Positions 25,437-34,465 of a stretch of DNA of 48,985 nucleotides are shown here, in pieces. Made by a program: the position numbers and the translations under genes. The notes below the pieces were generated by a model, which ran no database searches, was not told where the DNA came from, and was given only the letters and a program-made list of their open reading frames with translations. The stretch is taken from the NCBI GenBank assembly GCA_026391775.1, contig JAPLDK010000031.1, positions 1-48,985 of the forward strand, read 5' to 3'. The DNA comes from Bacteroidota bacterium. GTDB lineage: Bacteria; Bacteroidota; Bacteroidia; Bacteroidales; FEN-979. The first letter of the stretch is position 1. Every line of letters starts with the position of its first letter.

Positions 25437-26096
25437 ATGAACCCAATAATCCTTGATTTCCTTAATCAGCTAAAGGACAACAACAATCGTGAATGGTTTC
25501 ACGCGAATAAGAAAAATTATGATACCGCAAAGATCGAAATGGAAGCGTTCGTGGATAACCTGATCCCCCTGATTGCAGTATTTGAACCTTCAGTGCAATA
25601 TGTGACTGCTAAAGACTGCATGTTCAGGATATTCCGGGATGTGCGCTTTGCAAAGGACAAATCTCCGTACAAAACCAACATGGGAGCCTGGATCACAAAA
25701 GGTGGCCGTAAGAGTCCTGGCCCGGGCTATTACCTCCACATTCAGCCGGGTGAATCCATGCTTGCCGGGGGGGTATATATGCCGGAACCCGATCAGCTTA
25801 AAAAGATCAGGCAGGAAATCTATTATAATGCAGAGGAGTTCAAAGCCATACTTGCAAAAAAGACTGCAAAGAAATACTTCAACGGTCTGTCGGAATGGGA
25901 TAAACAGAAACTGGCTCCCAGGGATTTTCCGAAAGATTTTCCCGATATCGACCTGCTGAAACACAGGCATTACACTGTGGCTTGCATGCTCAGCGACAAA
26001 CAGGTTGTTGAAAAGGACTTCTCAAAACTTGTAGTTAAGGTCTTCGGGCTGATGCACCCCCTGAATGTGTTCCTCGAAAGGGCTCTGAACGGGTAA
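25437..26096 (+). CDS. DUF2461 domain protein (TIGR02453 family)
   Basis: A 219-residue cytosolic protein with DUF2461 hallmarks: LDFLNQLKDNNNREWFHANKK at the start, FRIFRDVRFAKDKSPYKTNMGAWI, and GPGYYLHIQPGESMLAGGVYMPEPDQL. No activity is known for the family. It is preceded by DUF1697 after 30 bases and ends exactly next to the stop of the convergent psd gene. A run of seven G residues occurs near 25767-25773 inside the GGV codons. Confidence 0.93.
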   Translation: MNPIILDFLNQLKDNNNREWFHANKKNYDTAKIEMEAFVDNLIPLIAVFEPSVQYVTAKDCMFRIFRDVRFAKDKSPYKTNMGAWITKGGRKSPGPGYYLHIQPGESMLAGGVYMPEPDQLKKIRQEIYYNAEEFKAILAKKTAKKYFNGLSEWDKQKLAPRDFPKDFPDIDLLKHRHYTVACMLSDKQVVEKDFSKLVVKVFGLMHPLNVFLERALNG

Positions 26097-26756
26097 TCAA
26101 TCGAACCTTCCGATAATGGTTTGTGTTCCGGTTACTTTCTGGCCAAGTTTTACGTCCAGCTTCGTGTTTACCGGCAGCAACAGGTCAACCCTGGAGCCGA
26201 ATTTGATGAACCCCAGTTCTTCCCCCTGGTTCACTGGTTCTCCCACCTTTGGATAACATTTAATCCGTCTCGCCACTGCCCCTGCTATCTGGCGGATCAG
26301 TACTTTTTGCCTGATCCCGGTTTCAATAACGGTTGTGGCCCTTTCATTTTCAAGCGATGCTTTTGGATTAAACGCAACCATATGTTTTCCGGGATGATAA
26401 AAATAATATTTGATCTCACCGTCAACAGGGAACCAGTTCACATGTACATTGGTTGCCGACATGAAAATGGAAACCTGTATCCTTTCGTCTTTGAAATATT
26501 CAGGTTCAATAGTCCTTTCAATGACTACGACTTTCCCGTCGGCAGGAGAAAGAATCAGGTTTTTACCTGTATTTGTATCCCTCCGTGGAGAGCGGAAGAA
26601 TCGCACTATCATCAGGAAGAACCAGAGGCCGAGAACGTAAAGAAAATAATGGAACCAGGTCTGCTCAGGAAAAATATGATTAACGCCAAGGAGGACTGCA
26701 ACAACAAACAGAAATACGATGATAATGGTTTTGTATCCTTCTCGGTGAATCGTCAT
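26097..26756 (-). CDS. psd: Phosphatidylserine decarboxylase proenzyme (short type)
   Basis: A 219-residue proenzyme that converts phosphatidylserine to phosphatidylethanolamine. A two-helix membrane anchor (about 10-50) is followed by the decarboxylase fold: LILSPADGKVVVIE, RIQVSIFMSATNVHVNWFPVDG, and the self-cleavage site FIKFGSRVDLLLP, where cleavage between G187 and S188 would produce the pyruvoyl group. The GSR site is that of the short, related type of Psd. It ends the rsfS-ftsH-LUD-cdsA-psd run; the cdsA stop lies six bases upstream. PssA, the connecting enzyme of the pathway, is not in this window. Confidence 0.96.
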   Translation of the reverse strand: MTIHREGYKTIIIVFLFVVAVLLGVNHIFPEQTWFHYFLYVLGLWFFLMIVRFFRSPRRDTNTGKNLILSPADGKVVVIERTIEPEYFKDERIQVSIFMSATNVHVNWFPVDGEIKYYFYHPGKHMVAFNPKASLENERATTVIETGIRQKVLIRQIAGAVARRIKCYPKVGEPVNQGEELGFIKFGSRVDLLLPVNTKLDVKLGQKVTGTQTIIGRFD

Positions 26757-26762
26757 CCCGGG

Positions 26763-27605
26763 TTAAATGTTTCGTAGAATAAAATACAAAAATACAAAAG
26801 GAGCTGAAATAAAAAACGTATCAAAGCGGTCCAGTATACCGCCATGTCCAGGCAGGATATTTCCGGAATCTTTAATTTTCAGGCTACGTTTAAACAGTGA
26901 TTCGGCAAGATCACCGAAAGTCCCGAAAATTATTACAAGTATTGCCAGAATAAGCCAGTCAATCAACGGGATACCCGGTACAAGGAAACTGAACCCCATG
27001 GAAGTAATTCCTGCCATAATCGCCCCGGCGATTGTGCCTTCCCATGTTTTTTTCGGGGATATCCTTTCGAAGAATTTATGTTTTCCGAATGGTTTCCCAT
27101 AGAGATAAGCACCTGTATCATAGGACCAGGCGAAGGTAAAATACCCCAGCAAATATGCCGGAAAACCAAAGATCCGGGCAGAGTCGGGAGAATTCAGAAA
27201 GTTTAGAAGGGCGAAGGGCAAAGCCACATATAACACCCCGGTAGCGGTGATGGCAATATTCTCAAGAGGCTTAGGTTTTTTTCTGTAAATTTCAATAATG
27301 AAGGAAAGAAAAAACATAGCCATAGCTGCAAGCACGGGGAAATAATACCATAGAGGGGAAAGTAAATCCAGATTTGTCGCATTGACCAGGAATAAAACCA
27401 GGTAGAGTATACTCCCGCAGGCCGTCCCATAAATTTTCTGCGGCTGAACTTCTTCAGAGGTGAAAAGAGTGTAAAATTCCCAGATCCCAAGGATTGTAAC
27501 GACCAGGAAAATACCTGCAAAAAGCCAGTTATTATACCATAGGGAGAAAAGCAGCAGGAACACCATGCTGAGACCTGTGATGGTACGGGTCCGGAAATTC
27601 CTCAT
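26763..27605 (-). CDS. cdsA: Phosphatidate cytidylyltransferase
   Basis: A 280-residue membrane enzyme making CDP-diacylglycerol from phosphatidate and CTP. Around eight hydrophobic segments are followed by the CDS family signature spread over SPKKTWEGTIAGAI, FGTFGDLAESLFKRSLKIKD and SGNILPGHGGILDRFD near the C-terminus. It provides the precursor for phosphatidylserine and so for the downstream Psd. The ATG at 27605 is 48 bases after the LUD gene stop. Confidence 0.97.
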   Translation of the reverse strand: MRNFRTRTITGLSMVFLLLFSLWYNNWLFAGIFLVVTILGIWEFYTLFTSEEVQPQKIYGTACGSILYLVLFLVNATNLDLLSPLWYYFPVLAAMAMFFLSFIIEIYRKKPKPLENIAITATGVLYVALPFALLNFLNSPDSARIFGFPAYLLGYFTFAWSYDTGAYLYGKPFGKHKFFERISPKKTWEGTIAGAIMAGITSMGFSFLVPGIPLIDWLILAILVIIFGTFGDLAESLFKRSLKIKDSGNILPGHGGILDRFDTFFISAPFVFLYFILRNI

Positions 27606-27653
27606 CGGTTACTGCCCTTTCCATGATTCGTTTGGCGTTCAGAACTTTGATCC

Positions 27654-28310
27654 TCAGGAAGCCTGGGCATTTTGGTCGTCGATTAAAAATACAAAAAGTT
27701 CGCGTGGCCCATGTGCCCCGAGTACAAGTGTCTTTTCGATGTCGGCTGTCCTGCTGGGGCCGGTTATCAAAGAAATCATAGAAGGATAATTGTGGTTGTA
27801 TTTTTTACGTATACCGGCAAGTGCATGTTTCAGGTCAGGTACCAATTGGGATGTGTACCCCAGCACAAGATGGACATCCGGGTAGACATTTATTTTCCTG
27901 CCGGGGCTTAAATGCGATGAAACCATCACCGATCCAAGCCTGGCAATGAGATACTCACAGCGTGTGATACCGATCTTTGACTCAAGAAACTCTTCCTGTT
28001 TGAATACATATGGAATACCTGCTTCTTTCAGGATTTTTTGTAAGATTGGATCCAGACAGAAAAGCACCGACCAATCCTTTTCGAGGATAAACTGTTTGAG
28101 CAGGGTGGTAAATTCATCTTCACTTTCGCAATACACAAACTTCCCGGAGATCTTAACAAGTTCCTGGGCAAAACTCACATCAAGCGGTTCTTTTATCTCT
28201 TTGAAAACAGATGATTCCTGATCGATTATAGGGTATGGGGGCTCCGTTTTCTCTATCAGGGCATCCCTAACTTTCTTAAGTATTTTTTCGCGAGAAGTGG
28301 ATTCTTCCAT
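27654..28310 (-). CDS. LUD domain (LutC/YkgG-like) protein
   Basis: A 218-residue protein of the LUD group, to which lactate-utilisation LutC/YkgG belong. Recognisable parts are TRCEYLIARLGSVMVSSH and MISLITGPSRTADIEKTLVLGAHGPRELFVFLID at the C-terminus, the latter being the family's conserved GPSRTADIE-x-GxHGPxxLxV block. There are no lutA or lutB partners here, so lactate oxidation is not implied. In Bacteroidetes a LUD gene is often seen between ftsH and cdsA, as here. It starts 11 bases after the ftsH stop. Confidence 0.92.
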   Translation of the reverse strand: MEESTSREKILKKVRDALIEKTEPPYPIIDQESSVFKEIKEPLDVSFAQELVKISGKFVYCESEDEFTTLLKQFILEKDWSVLFCLDPILQKILKEAGIPYVFKQEEFLESKIGITRCEYLIARLGSVMVSSHLSPGRKINVYPDVHLVLGYTSQLVPDLKHALAGIRKKYNHNYPSMISLITGPSRTADIEKTLVLGAHGPRELFVFLIDDQNAQAS

Positions 28311-28321
28311 CGTAATATTGC

Positions 28322-30484
28322 TTAGGTTTTCTGTTCCCCGAAAGTGGCAGTAGGAGGGGCATTCCCCGGCTCCTTAGGCTGCTGAACATCCACAGAAGGG
28401 GATTGAACTACTACATCACCCGTGAGGGAAGCCGAAGCTTCAGACTTGGGGTTCCTGGTAGGAAGGTATTTCTCATCAGGATTGTCAAAAGGGCGTTTTC
28501 CGAAAATATTCTCAAGGTCTTCCCTGAAAATGACTTCTTTCTCGAGAAGCAGGTTAGCCAGAGAAGCAACTTTGTCTTTGTTGTCGGTAATCAGCTGTTT
28601 TGCTTTGGCATATGCAGAATCAATAATTTTTTTAACCTCAAGGTCGATGATTTCCGCGGTTTTCTCACTGTAAGGTTTCTGAAAAGCGAACTCATTTTGT
28701 CCGCTTGAATCATAGAAGCTGATATTGCCGATCGCTTCATTCAGGCCGAAATAAACCACCATTGCGTAAGTGGCCTTGGTGGCTTTTTCGAGGTCGTTCA
28801 GGGCGCCGGTAGAGATTTTACCGAAAAAGACAGCTTCCGAGACTCTTCCTCCCAGTGTAGCAGCAAGTTCGTCGAACATTTGTTCATAGGTAGTGATCTG
28901 CCGCTCATCGGGCAAGTACCATGCTGCACCCAGAGCTTTGCCGCGGGGAACGATAGTCACCTTGACCAGTGGATGAGCATACTCAAGAAGCCAGCTTACG
29001 GCTGCATGTCCGGATTCATGGAAGGCGATGACTTTCTTTTCATGCTGGCTTATGATCTTGTTCTTTTTTTCAAGACCGCCTACAATGCGGTCTATCGCAT
29101 CCAGAAAATCCTGTTTTTCAATGATGTTTTTATTCTTTCTTGCTGCAATAAGAGCCGATTCGTTGCAAACGTTGGCGATATCAGCGCCTGAGAAACCCGG
29201 GGTCTGACGGGCAAGAAATTCTATATCGAGGTTCATGTCCATTTTCAGAGGTTTCAGATGCACCTTGAAGATGGCTTTCCTTTCTTCCAGGTCGGGAAGT
29301 TCGATATAGATCTGCCTGTCGAAACGACCGGCACGCATGAGTGCACGGTCGAGAATATCTGCACGGTTGGTTGCGGCCAGGATGATCACCCCGGTGTTTG
29401 TTGCAAAACCATCCATCTCGGTAAGCAACTGGTTGAGCGTATTCTCACGTTCGTCATTGGCACCTGTGATGGCGTTCCTGCCGCGTGCACGGCCTATTGC
29501 GTCGATCTCATCGATGAAAATAATACATGGCGCTTTCTCCTTGGCCTGCCTGAAGAGGTCACGCACCCTGGAAGCCCCGACACCTACGAACATTTCTACG
29601 AAATCAGAACCAGAGATGCTGAAGAAAGGCACCTTTGCTTCACCGGCAACAGCTTTTGCAAGCAAGGTTTTACCGGTTCCCGGAGGGCCTACCAGCAATG
29701 CACCCTTGGGGATCTTTCCCCCAAGTTGGGTATATTTTGTCGGATTCTTTAAAAAGTCAACGATCTCCATGATCTCTACCTTGGCTTCTTCAAGCCCGGC
29801 CACATCGTTGAAATTGATGTTGACCATGGTGTCCTTATCGAAAAGTGTTGCCTTCGACTTGCCGATGTTAAATATCTGGGAACCGCCTCCGCCCCCGCCT
29901 CCCCGGCTCATAAATCTCATGATGAGGAACCATGCTCCGACCAGGATGAGGATTGGAAGAAGATACCCCAGGATATCGCCGAAAATATCTTTCCTTGATT
30001 CGGTCCCCGGAGGATAAGGAAACTGTTTTTTGAATTCTGCGATCTTTACCTCGGGAATGTTGTCATGCCTCATCCGAGAGGCGATAGTGTCGCGGGTGTC
30101 CTTGAGAAGTCCGTAAAAGATATCAACGCTGTTGATCTCATAAAAAAACTGGGGATTTCCGCTGTTAAAGGTTGAGCCAAGCCCTTTTTTATTGAATTGC
30201 TTATAAGCTGTGTCGTTTTGTATCCTGTCCTTCTTGATATAGATCTCTGCCTTTTCCTTATTGACTACAACAATCTTCTCGACATCCTGTTTGAGCAGTA
30301 TTTCTTCAAATTTTGTGTAATCAATGGATTTTACGGGATTATTATAGTTAAATACCTGTAAAGCGAGAAAGCCTAAAAGAAGTACCCCGTAGATCCAGTA
30401 AAAGCTGAATTTGGGTTTCTTGCCTTTCGAAAGATTGAAATTCGGTTTGAAACTATCTTTCGGTTTGTTATCTTTTTCTGCCAT
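28322..30484 (-). CDS. ftsH: ATP-dependent zinc metalloprotease FtsH
   Basis: A 720-residue membrane-bound AAA+ protease that degrades misfolded membrane and regulatory proteins. Two transmembrane helices (about 28-45 and 171-191) enclose a periplasmic domain. A run of seven glycines (195-201) forms the linker. Walker A is GPPGTGKT (266-273), Walker B IIFIDE (321-326), the second region of homology [20 protein letters not shown], the zinc site HESGH (489-493), and the third ligand lies in the ALNDLEKAT stretch. A proline- and polar-rich C-terminal tail follows the protease domain. It is the second gene after rsfS in a conserved five-gene run. Confidence 0.98.
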   Translation of the reverse strand: MAEKDNKPKDSFKPNFNLSKGKKPKFSFYWIYGVLLLGFLALQVFNYNNPVKSIDYTKFEEILLKQDVEKIVVVNKEKAEIYIKKDRIQNDTAYKQFNKKGLGSTFNSGNPQFFYEINSVDIFYGLLKDTRDTIASRMRHDNIPEVKIAEFKKQFPYPPGTESRKDIFGDILGYLLPILILVGAWFLIMRFMSRGGGGGGGSQIFNIGKSKATLFDKDTMVNINFNDVAGLEEAKVEIMEIVDFLKNPTKYTQLGGKIPKGALLVGPPGTGKTLLAKAVAGEAKVPFFSISGSDFVEMFVGVGASRVRDLFRQAKEKAPCIIFIDEIDAIGRARGRNAITGANDERENTLNQLLTEMDGFATNTGVIILAATNRADILDRALMRAGRFDRQIYIELPDLEERKAIFKVHLKPLKMDMNLDIEFLARQTPGFSGADIANVCNESALIAARKNKNIIEKQDFLDAIDRIVGGLEKKNKIISQHEKKVIAFHESGHAAVSWLLEYAHPLVKVTIVPRGKALGAAWYLPDERQITTYEQMFDELAATLGGRVSEAVFFGKISTGALNDLEKATKATYAMVVYFGLNEAIGNISFYDSSGQNEFAFQKPYSEKTAEIIDLEVKKIIDSAYAKAKQLITDNKDKVASLANLLLEKEVIFREDLENIFGKRPFDNPDEKYLPTRNPKSEASASLTGDVVVQSPSVDVQQPKEPGNAPPTATFGEQKT

Positions 30485-30522
30485 TCTGTCGTGTACCTTC
30501 AGTAAATTTTAGTAATTCAGTA

Positions 30523-30894
30523 TCAGCCTTCAATCTTTACGACCCGGGAATCTGCCCATAACTTCTCAAGGTTGAAGAACTTACGCTGTGCTTCCTGGAA
30601 AATGTGAACAACAACGTCAATATAGTCTATCAAAATCCATTCCGCATTTTCAAAACCCTCTTTATGCCAGGGGTTCAATCCTGTTTGTTTTTTTACACGA
30701 TGTATGACTTCATCGGCAAGAGCCTCTGACTGCGTCCTTGAGTTTCCATGCGTGATTACAAATGCATCGCAAACCGAATGTCCCGTACCTTTAAAATCAA
30801 GGATTACAGGATCTTTTGCTTTTTTCTCAAGCAAAGCTTCCGAAATGGCTTCCAGCAGCAATTCCTGAGCGTCTTTTTTCTTCTTTCCGGGCAT
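30523..30894 (-). CDS. rsfS: Ribosomal silencing factor RsfS
   Basis: A 123-residue protein of the Iojap/RsfS family, which binds ribosomal protein uL14 and blocks subunit joining in starvation. Family blocks are FVITHGNSRTQSEALADEV, KEGFENAEWILIDYIDVVVH and IFQEAQRKFFNLEKLWAD. It is first in the rsfS-ftsH-LUD-cdsA-psd run and is preceded by a well-formed promoter that lies at the 3' end of the upstream LOG gene. The ftsH ATG follows after 38 bases. Confidence 0.96.
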   Translation of the reverse strand: MPGKKKKDAQELLLEAISEALLEKKAKDPVILDFKGTGHSVCDAFVITHGNSRTQSEALADEVIHRVKKQTGLNPWHKEGFENAEWILIDYIDVVVHIFQEAQRKFFNLEKLWADSRVVKIEG

Positions 30895-30914
30895 TAATTA
30901 TACTATTACAAAGG

Positions 30915-30945
30915 CAAAGGTAAGCATTTAAAAATTAGGTTTCAA
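30915..30945 (-). promoter_or_regulatory. Bacteroidetes-type promoter of the rsfS-ftsH operon
   Basis: On the minus strand TTG (30943-30945) and TACCTTTG (30915-30922) are separated by 20 bases, an excellent match to TTG-N19-20-TAnnTTTG. It overlaps the last codons of the LOG-family gene and is about 20 bases from the rsfS ATG. Confidence 0.75.
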
Positions 30946-31638
30946 AGCATAGGTTTCGTAGAAGGTTGTGATCTGTTTAACGGCTTCTTCAGCGGTATCG
31001 ACTACGGTGAACAGATCCAGGTCATTTTCAGAGATCATACTCTCGGGTAAGACTTTTTTGGTGATCCACTCTGTAAATCCCTGCCAGTATTCCCTGCAGA
31101 CCAAGACAATCGGGAACCTTACAAGCTTGTGGGTCTGTATCAGAGTAATTGCTTCTGTTAGTTCATCCAGGGTGCCGAATCCTCCAGGCAAAGCGATAAA
31201 TCCCATGGAGTAACGCATGAACATTGTTTTCCGGACATAAAAAAAGTCGAAGTTGAGAAGCCTTGTCCTGTCGATAAACGGGTTTGGCTTTTGTTCAAAA
31301 GGCAAGGATATGTTCAGGCCCACCGATTTGCCTCCGGCGAAATGGGCACCTTTATTTGCAGCCTCCATGATACCGGGGCCCCCGCCTGTGATCACGCCAA
31401 AGCCGTTTTTGGTAAGCAGGTAGGCGATCTCCTCGGCAAGATGGTAATATTTATTGCTTTCAGGTGTACGGGCCGACCCGAAAATAGAAACGCAGGGGCC
31501 GATCTTGCTTAATTTATCAAAACCCTCAACCATTTCCGACATCACTTTGAATATCTCCCATGTGTCGACTGAGATCATTTCGCTCCAGCTCTTCTGCTGA
31601 AAGGACTCCCTTAATTTTTCAATGTCTTTGTTTTCCAT
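30928..31638 (-). CDS. LOG family protein (TIGR00730 Rossmann fold)
   Basis: A 236-residue nucleotide-binding-fold protein of the LOG family, whose characterised members are cytokinin-activating phosphoribohydrolases or nucleotide 5'-monophosphate nucleosidases. Both signatures are present: GGGPGIMEAANKGA and LPGGFGTLDELTEAITLIQ, the latter containing the catalytic P-G-G-x-G-T-x-x-E. The N-terminal 50 residues resemble those of larger bacterial LOG homologues (ESFQQKSWSEMISVDTWEIFKVMSEMVEG). Its start overlaps the uvrA end by 28 bases in another frame, so it belongs to the uvrA transcript. Confidence 0.93.
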   Translation of the reverse strand: MENKDIEKLRESFQQKSWSEMISVDTWEIFKVMSEMVEGFDKLSKIGPCVSIFGSARTPESNKYYHLAEEIAYLLTKNGFGVITGGGPGIMEAANKGAHFAGGKSVGLNISLPFEQKPNPFIDRTRLLNFDFFYVRKTMFMRYSMGFIALPGGFGTLDELTEAITLIQTHKLVRFPIVLVCREYWQGFTEWITKKVLPESMISENDLDLFTVVDTAEEAVKQITTFYETYALKPNF

Positions 31639-34451
31639 ATTAGTTCTTTTCTCAAATACATACCTGTGTAACTATTGTCATAACCCGCCACCTCCTCCGG
31701 TGTCCCCTGGCACACTATCTCCCCGCCCCTCTCTCCGCCTTCCGGTCCAAGGTCAATGATGTGGTCGGCTACTTTGATTACTTCCATATTATGCTCAATC
31801 ACCAGAACTGTATTCCCTTTGGCAACAAGCTTATTCAATACGCAAAGGAGCACTTTAACATCTTCAAAATGCAAGCCTGTCGTGGGTTCGTCGAGGATAT
31901 ACAGGGTATTCCCGGTATCAGTCTTACTTAGTTCTGAGGCAAGCTTGACTCTCTGGGCTTCACCTCCCGAAAGGGTCGTCGATTGCTGTCCGAGGGTAAT
32001 ATATCCTAACCCGACCTCATTCAGTGTGCTGATCTTGGTCAGGATCATCGGGATATTCTCAAAAAACTCCACCGCCTGCTCGATAGTCATATTCAAAACA
32101 TCGTTGATGGATTTCCCTTTGTAGCGCACCTCCAGCGTTTCCCGGTTATACCTGTGACCCTGGCAGGTTTCGCAAAGCACATACACATCGGGAAGGAAAT
32201 TCATTTCGATCACCCTTAACCCTCCGCCCTTGCAGGTTTCGCATCTTCCGCCCTTGACGTTAAATGAGAACCTTCCCGGCTGGTATCCCCTGATCTTCGA
32301 TTCGGGCAGGGAAGCGTAGAGTTTCCGGATCTCATCAAACACCTTGGTGTAGGTGGCGGGATTGGAACGTGGGGTACGGCCGATAGGGCTCTGGTCGATC
32401 TCAATAACCTTGTCGATGTTTTTTATTCCTTCGATCCTGTCGTAAGCGAGAGGCTTGTAATCGGATTTATAGAAATGCCTGCTGAGAATCGGGTACAAGG
32501 TTTCATTGATAATACTGGATTTCCCGCTTCCCGACAAGCCGGTAATACAGATGAACTTGCCCAGAGGGATCTCAAGATCCACTGTTTTCAGGTTATTGCC
32601 CTGTGCGCCAAAAAGCGTAAGTGTTTTGCCATTTCCTTCCCTTCTTCGCTCGGGCACATTGATCTTTTTCCTGCCGCTCAGGTACTGCCCGGTCAGATGT
32701 GTGGTATTCATGATTTCCTCCGGGGTTCCGTGGGCAACAATACGGCCGCCGTGAACACCTGCGCCGGGGCCTATATCGATCACATAGTCCGAAGCCAGTA
32801 TCGTTTCTTTGTCATGCTCGACCACGATCACCGAATTCCCGGCATCTCGCAGGTTTTTCAGGGCCCGTATGAGTTTCAGGTTATCGTGCTGGTGAAGCCC
32901 GATGCTTGGTTCATCAAGGATGTAAAGCACGCCCACCAGCTGGGAACCGATCTGGGTTGCAAGACGTATCCGCTGGCTTTCCCCGCCTGAAAGGGACCTT
33001 GCAGGACGGTTCAGGGTCAGATACCCTATCCCCACATCCAGCAGAAACCGTATACGGTTCTGTATCTCCCTCACAATTTCATAGGCTATTACTCTCTGGC
33101 GTTCATCAAGGGGCCCATTGATGCTGCCCATCCATCCCTCCAGGCTTATCATGTCCATCCCTGCCAGCTCCGCGATATTTTTACCGTTTATCCTGAACTG
33201 CAGTGATTCTTTCTTCAGCCTGGAACCCTGGCATTCGGGACAGGGCATTTTATTCATAAAACTACTTACCCATTTCATGATACCTGCGGGTGCGGTTTCG
33301 GCAGTCTGCGAATTGATGAAACTTACAATTCCTTCAAAATTCAGGGAATAGGTTGAAGTGATCCCCAGGTAATCATTCTTTACCCTGATCACCTCATCGG
33401 ATCCGTAAAGTATTGTATTGATAGCCTGTTCCGGGATTTCCACTATGGGGGTGTTCAGGTCGAAGCCGTATTTTTCTCCAATGGCCTCTATCTGCTTGAA
33501 TATCCAGGTGTTCTTGTATTCCCCAAGGGGCACTATCCCTCCCTTTTTAATGCTTTTACCGTTGTCGGGAATGATTTTCAGGATATCGATCTCCGATATG
33601 GTTCCCAGGCCGTTACAACGCTGACAGGCACCGTAGGGAGAATTAAAAGAGAAAGTATTAGGTTCGGGCTCGTCATAGGAGATCCCGCTTGTAGGGCACA
33701 TCAGCAGACGGCTGAAATGCCTGGCTGTGTCGGAAGCAATATCGAGAACGGTAAGTGAATCCTTGCCCTGTTTCATTGCGGTAGTCACGGATCCTGCAAG
33801 CCGTTTCACCGATTCAGGAATGATGTGGACCTGGTCGATGACAATTTCTATGTCATGGATCTTGTAACGGTCAAGTTGCAAACCATGAGAGATCTCGCGC
33901 ACGCCACCGTCAATCCTTACACTGAGGAATCCCTGCTTTCGTATCTGTTCAAAGAGCTCGCGGTAATGCCCTTTCCGGCCTTTGACAACAGGGGAGAGGA
34001 TAATGACATGCTTGCCTGAATATTGGGAGAGTATCAGTTCTACAATCTGCTGTTCAGTGTAACGGACCATCTTTTCACCTGTTGCATAGGAATACGCATC
34101 GGCAACCCTCGCATAAAGAAGGCGGAGGAAGTCGTAGATCTCGGTGATCGTACCAACTGTTGAACGGGGATTACGGCTTGCCGATTTCTGCTCGATGGAT
34201 ATTACAGGGTTAAGTCCTGTAACCCGGTCCACATCCGGCCTTTCAAGGCTCCCGATAAACTGCCTTGCATAGGCCGAAAAGGTCTCCATATACCTTCTCT
34301 GGCCTTCAGCATAGATAGTATCGAATGCCAGGGAAGATTTGCCACTGCCGCTTAATCCAGTGAAAACAACCAGCTTGTTCCTGGGAATACTCAAGTCTAT
34401 ATTCTTGAGGTTGTGCACCCTCGCACCTGATATTTCAAGCTGGTCTTCCAA
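31611..34451 (-). CDS. uvrA: Excinuclease ABC subunit UvrA, TTG start
   Basis: A 946-residue damage-recognition ATPase of nucleotide excision repair. It has Walker A1 GLSGSGKS (32-39), signature LSGGESQRIRLATQIG with DEPSIGLHQHD, Walker A2 GLSGSGKS in the second half, and TLSGGEAQRVKLASEL with DEPTTGLH. The start is TTG at 34449-34451: no in-frame ATG or GTG precedes it before a stop at 34479-34481, and MEDQLEISGARVHNL is where homologues begin. Of the first zinc finger, C252, C276 and C279 are kept but the expected second Cys is S255 (CPTS). The Cys pairs in CPECQGSRL and in the C-terminal finger (CETCKGGG ... CETCQGHRYN) are intact. It follows a lytic transglycosylase gene by 14 bases. Confidence 0.97.
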   Translation of the reverse strand: MEDQLEISGARVHNLKNIDLSIPRNKLVVFTGLSGSGKSSLAFDTIYAEGQRRYMETFSAYARQFIGSLERPDVDRVTGLNPVISIEQKSASRNPRSTVGTITEIYDFLRLLYARVADAYSYATGEKMVRYTEQQIVELILSQYSGKHVIILSPVVKGRKGHYRELFEQIRKQGFLSVRIDGGVREISHGLQLDRYKIHDIEIVIDQVHIIPESVKRLAGSVTTAMKQGKDSLTVLDIASDTARHFSRLLMCPTSGISYDEPEPNTFSFNSPYGACQRCNGLGTISEIDILKIIPDNGKSIKKGGIVPLGEYKNTWIFKQIEAIGEKYGFDLNTPIVEIPEQAINTILYGSDEVIRVKNDYLGITSTYSLNFEGIVSFINSQTAETAPAGIMKWVSSFMNKMPCPECQGSRLKKESLQFRINGKNIAELAGMDMISLEGWMGSINGPLDERQRVIAYEIVREIQNRIRFLLDVGIGYLTLNRPARSLSGGESQRIRLATQIGSQLVGVLYILDEPSIGLHQHDNLKLIRALKNLRDAGNSVIVVEHDKETILASDYVIDIGPGAGVHGGRIVAHGTPEEIMNTTHLTGQYLSGRKKINVPERRREGNGKTLTLFGAQGNNLKTVDLEIPLGKFICITGLSGSGKSSIINETLYPILSRHFYKSDYKPLAYDRIEGIKNIDKVIEIDQSPIGRTPRSNPATYTKVFDEIRKLYASLPESKIRGYQPGRFSFNVKGGRCETCKGGGLRVIEMNFLPDVYVLCETCQGHRYNRETLEVRYKGKSINDVLNMTIEQAVEFFENIPMILTKISTLNEVGLGYITLGQQSTTLSGGEAQRVKLASELSKTDTGNTLYILDEPTTGLHFEDVKVLLCVLNKLVAKGNTVLVIEHNMEVIKVADHIIDLGPEGGERGGEIVCQGTPEEVAGYDNSYTGMYLRKELIWKTKTLKN

Positions 34452-34465
34452 ATTGGGGGAAAGGC

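Noticed and set aside
25767-25773. Run of seven G residues in the DUF2461 gene as a phase-variation tract.
   Set aside because: It falls in a conserved GGV stretch and seven bases is short for slippage control.
26121-26777. A 218-codon frame antisense to psd and another of 226 codons antisense to ftsH (29337-30017).
   Set aside because: Both lie wholly within conserved genes and encode low-complexity, non-family sequence.
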